The notes under the pieces are model-generated. The model saw only the letters and a list, made by a program, of their open reading frames with translations, searched no databases and was not told the DNA's origin. Source: Clostridia bacterium (GTDB lineage: Bacteria; Bacillota; Clostridia; TANB77; CAG-508). Taken from it: 64,000 bases of DNA. Numbering within the stretch: position 1 is the stretch's first letter; each line of letters begins with the position of its first letter. Of the stretch, positions 58,301-64,000 are shown piece after piece. The position numbers and the translations under genes were made by a program. The stretch covers positions 1 to 64,000 of the forward strand of contig JAFTJF010000005.1 of the NCBI GenBank assembly GCA_017456555.1, given 5' to 3'.

Positions 58301-61040
58301 AGATGGTTCAAATGGTTGGGTAGAAACAGTAGAAGATATTTCAAAAATTAGATCTTATTTAATAGTTCCAGAAGGAACATTTAATGCAGGAGAAATTTTA
58401 AGTTATTCATATAATGTAGAAATTCCTGCAAACCTACCATATGAAGGAAAAATTTATGGAACATTTACAGCTTACTATAATAATCATACTGAATATGCAA
58501 TAGTATATGAAGCAACAACAGCTGATAAAGTAGGATTAGAAACTGAACCAGGACCAAGAATTGAAGCTTCTATGAGTGTAGACATTGGTGATGGAGCAGA
58601 AATAAAAGAAGGTAAATTATTAAATTATACAGTTAAAGTTAAAAATACAGGAAGTGTAACTGCTGAAGGAGTAGATGTAGTTGCTAAAAAACCAAATAAT
58701 ACAGAATTTGTAGAATTAAAGGCTAGTGACACTCATAAAGATGCAAACACAGCTGGCTATTATGTAGTAGGAAATGATGAACATAGTATTAAAATAGATT
58801 CTTTAGAACCTGGAGAAGAACAAGAAATAAAATTTATTGCTAAGACAAAAGACATGGGTGATAAGGAAAAAGCTAATCCAATTGTTGAAGCGAAAGCAAC
58901 TGTAAAAGTAAATAATTTTGCAATAGAAACAGAAACAAATTCAGTAAAAAATAAACTAGTTGATTCAAATATAATAACAGATGTATCAGCTGAATATTTT
59001 GGTAAATTAGAAGATAATAGCAGTATTAGATATTTATTTAAAGCAACTAATGTATCAGAAAAAGATTTGACTAATGTAATTATAGAAGTGAAATTACCAA
59101 AAGAACTACATTATAAAGATTCATCAATAGTTGTTGATGGTATCAATGAAGAAATTGTTCCAGTATATAATGAAGAAGAACATGAAGTTAAAGTAGAGGT
59201 AGACACACTTTATAATTTAAGTGGTTTTAAATTATATGTTGATGCAACAGTATCAAGTGGAGCTGAAGAACCTGTAGCACCAGTATTTACTATTAATGCA
59301 GATGGTATTGAAGAAGAGAAAGGATTAGAACTATATACAAAATTATATGGTGGTATAGTTGAAGCTTCTTTAGAAAAATTGAATATAGATTCTGTAAGAG
59401 AAAGAGAAAGTGTACAATTTGTTATAAATTTAATTAATAAAGGAGAAAGACCTGCTTCATTAATTAAAATAGAAACAATACCTTCAGAATATTTAACAGA
59501 TGTAAAAGTTCGTTATGAAGGGGCAAGTACAGGAAGTGGAATTTTAGAAGGTGACAGAATTGTAACTAATGTATATGGTTTAGCAAATAATGGAAGTGTA
59601 AAAGTTATATTAGAAGGTAAAGCAAAAGACTTGGCAGAAGAAAATAAAGAACAAATAATTGAGAGCATTATGATTGTAAAACATGGAGAAAAAGAAATTG
59701 CTACTTTGAAATCAGAAGCTGTAACAATAGTTGAAAATCCAGATATAGTAGAAGATGCTATTGAAAATCCTACTGAAGAACCAACTCCTCCTGTTGAGGA
59801 TAATCAAGGAAAATTAATAGAAAAACCAGAAACTTCAGATAAAGAAGATGTAAAACAAGATAATATGACAGTAGAAAAAGAAGAACCTGAGAAAGTAGAA
59901 AATAAAGTACAAAATCAAGAACAACCTAAAGAAGAAAAGCAAGAAGTACAAGATGAAGTAAAACAAGAAGAACCTGAAGAAGAAAAACAAGAAGTAAAAC
60001 AAGAACAACCTGAGGAAGAAAAACAAGAAGTACAAGAACCAATTGAAGTGGAAAAATATTCAATTTCAGGTAGAGTATGGGTTGACACTGATGAAGATGG
60101 ACAAAGAGATGACGATGAAGAATTATTAAAAGATATTGAAGTTCAATTATATAGAGGAACTGAGTTAGTAACTTTAACTACAACAAATAGTATAGGTTTC
60201 TACAACTTCTCAGAAGTTGAAAAAGGAGAATATACAGTTGTTATTAAATACGATGGAGAAATGTATACATCTACAACTTATAACCAAGCTAAAGTAAATT
60301 CTGCATTATCATCAAAAGCAATTGAAGTTGAAACTGGTAAAGCAACATCTAATGAATTAACAGTAGAAAATGCAAATATTGAATATATCAACTTAGGTTT
60401 AGCAATAAAACAAAAATTCAATTTAGCAATTAATAAATATGTAACAAAAGCAGTTATAAATATAGACGATAAGAAAGAAGAATATGATTTTGAAGACTTA
60501 GAATTAGCAAAAATAGAGATTGCAGCTAAGAAGTTAAATAAAGCAGTTGTTGATTTAAGTTACAAAATTGTAGTTGAAAACATCGGAAATGTTGAAGGTT
60601 ATGCAGCTATGATTAATGACATCTTACCAGTAGGAATGACATTTGATGAAGAAAGAAATGAAGGCTGGTATTTAGGAGAGGACGGAAAACTTTACAACGA
60701 AACATTAAAAGATAAAGTAATAAAACCAGGAGAAAAAGTTGAATTAGAAATAGTATTAACTAAGTATATGAATGAAGAAAATACAGGAGCTGTAAGTAAT
60801 AAAGCATTAATAGCAGAAGCTATAAATGAAAAAGAACTTAAAGAAAATATAGAAATGAATTCAGATACTCAAGTAGTATTAATTCTAGTAAAAACAGGTT
60901 ATACTCCTCATATAATTACAGCAATAGTAATAACTACATCAATTATTATAATTGCAACTAATAAGAAAATTTATATTAAATCTAAAGATAAGGACTCGAA
61001 AATGAAATTTAAGAAAATCTTTAAAAGGATATATAAGTAA
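55332..61040 (+). CDS. Giant adhesin-like surface protein with DUF11-like and SdrD_B-type domains
   Basis: A 1902-residue exported protein. Signal peptide (about residues 1-33), an acidic Glu/Val/Pro-rich region (about 115-260), then many beta-rich domains. These include DUF11/conserved-repeat-like modules (NYTVKVKNTGSVTAEGVDV, about 1095-1115). A second Glu/Lys/Gln-rich linker (about 1480-1575) precedes an SdrD_B-like module, GRVWVDTDEDGQRDDDEELL (about 1580). The C-terminus reads LVKTG, a hydrophobic helix (about 1862-1880) and a Lys-rich tail, like a degenerate LPXTG sorting signal. It is led by the structured leader and followed by another giant gene 13 bp downstream, so they form a cell-surface operon. 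Adhesion is inferred from the architecture. Confidence 0.85.
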   Translation: MTKRFKKFLVMAIVFAITFVNYGLPLQAIATEGTGFLFGANFFRKDEIELKAYFDEDAAQKTKVLNVNDTARLTVEVTPLIEGYLKSGSLKFNFSNGNENNFRIQGITVESEEKEQAPELDSAEKVEMVQDVEEILPTEPVVPEKTTEEEQAEGLSGRSFLTEGTKSTLQNVKGGLGDLLQGSTVEDILQEEPAIDNTAEENIVTDNAVTETPEPEAEEIEKPVEEKPETEKEENVEQVEDVTDEPETGNGLSDLLVSEETEDVETTLIEEILVVNENEIELNNVIENTKIYVDIVYKQGEAIKVEDLYNNINIKLEGNYINKNLDVLEIAYEDEVTLGWEYSKEVDVISNYVKVSPFTVGENVGTIVTNEVIVRRAITTPNYLPIKETNIKLIIPKINDKLPTAVNVRAENLMATCGQELNEVVFTNDNWSYDEATGEMQITVRNENAMVSQGDDKFTVVCRYEDYINTETIELEKDVVVKVEEYNSNSNKVYEKTLKETQEKAIDAGELITYTASATEEKINKGRINANYNAEVQYETEFSTILNVNLLTSDLLEEIRIEGFEDVYVDAENNEFDASSDIMYKKVKLYYSEIKEMLEKGTTIDLLDENDNVLHTLTKENTTNQDGCDLEITQRVKQAKIRVNNIQTNGNITIEFVKVIAKSNYSLVEFNNFEKIVSKAKASVKYVDMEERFSLKEVQTEKLFSESKTEASLHINKEYLSTVKDNYNVELKIELNNHLETSDLYKNPVFEIVFPGYIKEVEIQNMNLFHEDGLRVSDFKTFTQNGEVRLKLELEGVQKSFCESNLTNGSNIIINANIKVDEATPRKHDEIRLFYFNEAATNYQAETEWNIDKLIPGNIVSPTNGYDAVVIEYQAPVGLIAINSIENYDGLSSVLKSVKQGEVKDMLSVGQPAQKAKIRISTLNNTGNDCTDMVIVGRIPFEGNKHIETGKDLGSTLTIPMISLIEEDPENKIKAKIYYSTNENATRDLKDGSNGWVETVEDISKIRSYLIVPEGTFNAGEILSYSYNVEIPANLPYEGKIYGTFTAYYNNHTEYAIVYEATTADKVGLETEPGPRIEASMSVDIGDGAEIKEGKLLNYTVKVKNTGSVTAEGVDVVAKKPNNTEFVELKASDTHKDANTAGYYVVGNDEHSIKIDSLEPGEEQEIKFIAKTKDMGDKEKANPIVEAKATVKVNNFAIETETNSVKNKLVDSNIITDVSAEYFGKLEDNSSIRYLFKATNVSEKDLTNVIIEVKLPKELHYKDSSIVVDGINEEIVPVYNEEEHEVKVEVDTLYNLSGFKLYVDATVSSGAEEPVAPVFTINADGIEEEKGLELYTKLYGGIVEASLEKLNIDSVRERESVQFVINLINKGERPASLIKIETIPSEYLTDVKVRYEGASTGSGILEGDRIVTNVYGLANNGSVKVILEGKAKDLAEENKEQIIESIMIVKHGEKEIATLKSEAVTIVENPDIVEDAIENPTEEPTPPVEDNQGKLIEKPETSDKEDVKQDNMTVEKEEPEKVENKVQNQEQPKEEKQEVQDEVKQEEPEEEKQEVKQEQPEEEKQEVQEPIEVEKYSISGRVWVDTDEDGQRDDDEELLKDIEVQLYRGTELVTLTTTNSIGFYNFSEVEKGEYTVVIKYDGEMYTSTTYNQAKVNSALSSKAIEVETGKATSNELTVENANIEYINLGLAIKQKFNLAINKYVTKAVINIDDKKEEYDFEDLELAKIEIAAKKLNKAVVDLSYKIVVENIGNVEGYAAMINDILPVGMTFDEERNEGWYLGEDGKLYNETLKDKVIKPGEKVELEIVLTKYMNEENTGAVSNKALIAEAINEKELKENIEMNSDTQVVLILVKTGYTPHIITAIVITTSIIIIATNKKIYIKSKDKDSKMKFKKIFKRIYK

Positions 61041-61053
61041 GGGGGTGGTTGAT

Positions 61054-64000
61054 ATGAATAGAAAAATTAAATTTTTAATAATTTCAATAATTATAATAGC
61101 AGGCATAGCATTAGGCATAAACTACATATCAAACGCCGCTGTATTTGGAGATGAGCTTGTAAATATACAAGACAGGGTTGGAGATGTTGTTAAAACTTAT
61201 ACACATTCAACAACAACGACTACAACCGATGCTCTTCTTAATAGTATAAATACAAATTTTACAGAAATGAATAAATTGGGTCAAGGAGATCCATACCCAG
61301 AAGACTATATAAAAAATAATGTTTATACAATTAATGGTATTTTCTGTGTAAAACATTATAAATCTCTTCGTTTTTATTATGGACAATTCATGAATGTAAA
61401 TCATGGTGGAAGTTATAATTTATATTATAATGCATCTACTAACCCGACTGGAAAAGTTGTTTTTGATAAGGATGTAGCTTATGGAACTGATCCTGTATTA
61501 AAAACAAGTCCTACTGTTTGGAAAACTGTATATGAAGCTGGAACTGAAGGAGATTGTTGCCATGATCCGGGAACAAAAACAGTATATTCAAATTTCAATG
61601 CTATAAAAATTTATAGTGGAAATTTACATAGTATTAATGTTCATTATCAAGAATATAATAATAATCATAGAATTCCATATATTATATCTTTTAATGATAA
61701 TACAGGATGTGTAAATAGTCCATCAGAAGAACAAAATGCATTATGGGGATTTACTGGAGAGTTACAAGATTCTTGTTGGCAACATGGAAGTTGTCATTAT
61801 CTTGAAGAAGAAACATTACATAAAGCAGGTATCGCTGTTGAACAATATATGAATGTTGAAAAACCAGATCATGGTACTGAACCAAAAGTAACTCATCCTA
61901 GAGTGGGTTCTTCGGTTGAAGATAGAACTCAAGCTGGGTCTGCATATTATAGTTATGGTGATGATGATTTTTCTGAAGTTCTAGCAAATATGGAAGAAGG
62001 ACTAAAGAAAGAATTAGAAACGCAAAAAATCATTTCAGATGGTATTATAAGAATTGGACCATTTAAAATGAGCGATTATGCATATGCTTTTTCAGAACAT
62101 GTTGCTGAATATTCTAATAAAGATTTAGAATGGCCACATGTTGTAGCCGGAATTGTAGGTGGTAGTGTAACAATTGATGAAAATGAAATACCAATTGTAG
62201 CTAGAGAAGAAGGTGAGGAATTTATACATACTGAGGATGGAACAGTTTTAGATGGTTCTGGTAATGTAGTTGCTGATGATAAAATTGGTGCTTCAATAGT
62301 ATATAAAGATTGGTATAATCAAGTTCCAGTGGTATACGAAATAGAAGATGATGTTAGAGGAGATGCTTCAAGAGAATTTAAAACAACATTAAATGGAAAA
62401 GAAGCTGAAATTTTATATAAACCGATTATAGATAATAATACTGAAGGTGTAAATGCAGGAGAATATGAAGATGGATATGGATTTACTGAACCAGGTTCTA
62501 AGCAATTGGTGAAAGGAGCTGCGAAAGCTACAACAGAACATTTAAAAGTTAAAATAAAAGATGAAAATGGAGATTATACAGTTGATTATCCATTCCCATT
62601 ACCTAATTCAGTTTTCTATATAGAAGTTCCAGTTAGTTTATGCGGATCAGCAGAATCTATATTAACAAGTATTACATTTACTTATAGAGAAACAGAAAGT
62701 ACGGGTAAAGGTGATGTAATAATTAGTAGAGCCTCAAAATCAACAATTAAATTTAATAAAAGTGAATATTCTGGTGGTGGAGATGTAATTACAGATGCAA
62801 CAAAATGTTCAACTTATAGTTGTACAAATAGAACTGGATGTTGTCCTTGGGCATCACATGCAAGTAGTTCAACAGGTGGGACTCAATCATGTACACATAC
62901 ATGGACATGTAATACATCAGGAGCTCCAACAGAATCTGCACATGATTGCCCAAAAAACCACTCAATTGATGGATGTGGATGTAGTGGAAAATGTAGTGGG
63001 CACACGAGAAGTACGCCTTGTGATTGTAGCTTAAGTGCAAATGAAACATGTTCTAAGAGTCACACTGAGTCTTATGAATGTGATGGTTGTATTTGTGCAG
63101 GAAACCATGATTGTGGAAGCTATTGCCAATGTCCGGGACATAGTCATTCACATACAGATTTATTCTTATGTGTTCATGGACATTCAAAATGTGAAAATGG
63201 ATACTGGATTGTAAATAATTCTGATTTAACTACAGAATATGGTCAACCAATTTTAATTGTTAGTAATGAAGAACCAGCTAAAACAGAAGTAAGAGAGAAA
63301 TTATTGGAGTCGCCATTTAATGTAAGAGTACTAGAAAGAATTAATACAAGAATGTCAATCATTTGTGTATGGCATGGTTGGGATGCGGAGTTCAGTAGAG
63401 GTAGTAACGTAGGAGAAATCTTAGAGGATAATGGTTTCTTTGATGGGAAAAACAAGGACATATTAGGAGATGTTAACTGGGGAAGTAATACAATAAAAGC
63501 GGCAGAGCTTGGAGACAGAATTGTTTATAGAATTGTGGTAAGTCATACAGATTCTGTACCAATGTGGATTTGGGTTAGAATTAAATATCCAGAATCAATG
63601 AAAGCTGATGACATAAGTTCACCAGAGGTATATGAAGATGCGCCAGATGCATTCTATGAAACTAGATATGAAGAAACATATCAAAATGGTGGTTGGTTTT
63701 CTGCTTTAGGAAGCACTACAGGTAGTGGTGATAAAATTGATGTTATTACACCAGATGCGATTACAGTACCTGGTGCAGATAGGACTGCAAATGCGAAACT
63801 GTATGTTTTAAATGGAAATGGTTATGCATTCTTCTTTGAATATACTTTTACAACTGATGTGGGATTTTCAGAAAAAAATGGTAAAACTGTGGCTAATACG
63901 CCAACAGTACAGCTAACATCTTTAGACTATAAATGGAAAGATGCATTTAGTGATCCACAAGACGTTAGTGTAAACAACATTGATTTTAACAGAACGCAAG
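61054..64000 (+). CDS. Giant exported protein with Cys/His-rich domain, cut by the window end
   Basis: The frame is open from an ATG behind an AAGGGGGTGG site to the end of the window, at least 982 residues. An N-terminal hydrophobic helix (about residues 7-24) indicates export or membrane anchoring. Residues about 580-720 hold over twenty cysteines and many histidines in short-spaced pairs (GCGCSGKCSGH, CDGCICAGNHDCGSYCQCPGH). The flanks read as beta-rich modules with little cysteine. I do not recognise the family. Coupling to the upstream adhesin gene (13 bp) implies a joint role at the cell surface. Metal binding or disulphide cross-linking are possible roles, not shown. Confidence 0.85.
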   Translation, partial: MNRKIKFLIISIIIIAGIALGINYISNAAVFGDELVNIQDRVGDVVKTYTHSTTTTTTDALLNSINTNFTEMNKLGQGDPYPEDYIKNNVYTINGIFCVKHYKSLRFYYGQFMNVNHGGSYNLYYNASTNPTGKVVFDKDVAYGTDPVLKTSPTVWKTVYEAGTEGDCCHDPGTKTVYSNFNAIKIYSGNLHSINVHYQEYNNNHRIPYIISFNDNTGCVNSPSEEQNALWGFTGELQDSCWQHGSCHYLEEETLHKAGIAVEQYMNVEKPDHGTEPKVTHPRVGSSVEDRTQAGSAYYSYGDDDFSEVLANMEEGLKKELETQKIISDGIIRIGPFKMSDYAYAFSEHVAEYSNKDLEWPHVVAGIVGGSVTIDENEIPIVAREEGEEFIHTEDGTVLDGSGNVVADDKIGASIVYKDWYNQVPVVYEIEDDVRGDASREFKTTLNGKEAEILYKPIIDNNTEGVNAGEYEDGYGFTEPGSKQLVKGAAKATTEHLKVKIKDENGDYTVDYPFPLPNSVFYIEVPVSLCGSAESILTSITFTYRETESTGKGDVIISRASKSTIKFNKSEYSGGGDVITDATKCSTYSCTNRTGCCPWASHASSSTGGTQSCTHTWTCNTSGAPTESAHDCPKNHSIDGCGCSGKCSGHTRSTPCDCSLSANETCSKSHTESYECDGCICAGNHDCGSYCQCPGHSHSHTDLFLCVHGHSKCENGYWIVNNSDLTTEYGQPILIVSNEEPAKTEVREKLLESPFNVRVLERINTRMSIICVWHGWDAEFSRGSNVGEILEDNGFFDGKNKDILGDVNWGSNTIKAAELGDRIVYRIVVSHTDSVPMWIWVRIKYPESMKADDISSPEVYEDAPDAFYETRYEETYQNGGWFSALGSTTGSGDKIDVITPDAITVPGADRTANAKLYVLNGNGYAFFFEYTFTTDVGFSEKNGKTVANTPTVQLTSLDYKWKDAFSDPQDVSVNNIDFNRTQ

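Overview
The window is a roughly 25-30% GC chromosomal segment from an AT-rich Bacillota, most likely an uncultured gut-type member of the Clostridia. The evidence is the origin-region gene order (rpmH-rnpA-yidD-yidC-jag-mnmE-mnmG-rsmG-parA-parB and dnaA-dnaN-recF-remB-gyrB), the RemB and GerM-domain proteins, Shine-Dalgarno-rich starts with frequent TTG/GTG use, and 2-hydroxyacyl-CoA dehydratase-type enzymology. No species name is justified from the sequence alone.

Layout. 1-1072: two hairpin elements (one resembling the end of an IS200/IS605-type element) and a YkgJ-type cysteine-cluster gene. 1073-18390 (minus strand): gyrA; an unusual operon with a TraC-like protein, a VirB4-like ATPase, a split CpaE/TadZ-like receiver plus ATPase and an unknown helical protein; a sensor kinase/OmpR regulator pair; an 850-bp intergenic stretch that may encode a plus-strand structured RNA; then gyrB, remB, recF, a small membrane protein, dnaN and dnaA. 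The origin is bipartite: DnaA-box clusters lie on both sides of dnaA, with a TAG-type DnaA-trio tract beside dnaN. 18822-27908 (plus): the ribosome/membrane-insertion/tRNA-modification/partition block, ending in a DUF4446 gene. 27909-33972: a 6-kb, extremely AT-rich stretch without convincing genes except two tRNA-Ser genes. By eye it carries a degenerate motif recurring about every 235 bp. 33973-39270 (minus): a 1451-residue dehydratase/activase protein and a hemolysin III-type membrane protein. 39480-45957 (plus): GerM-domain protein, TrmN6-like methyltransferase, RsmI, WG-repeat protein, an unknown tail-anchored protein, AcpS and TatD. 46295-64000 (plus): a cell-surface region.

The surface region holds a 1533-residue secreted LRR protein ending in a dockerin, immediately followed by a membrane- or wall-anchored cohesin protein, so the two are a plausible binding pair. 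LemA, HtpX and a G5/3D-domain cell-wall protein follow. Then comes a 1902-residue adhesin behind a 430-nt structured leader with mutually exclusive pairings, and a second giant exported protein cut by the window end that carries a dense Cys/His-rich domain.

The strongest candidates for something undescribed are the VirB4/TraC/TadZ operon without other conjugation genes, the quasi-periodic AT-rich desert, the cohesin-dockerin surface pair, the structured leader at 54.9-55.3 kb, and the candidate RNA opposite the two-component regulator. All similarity statements come from recognition by eye; no database search was run.
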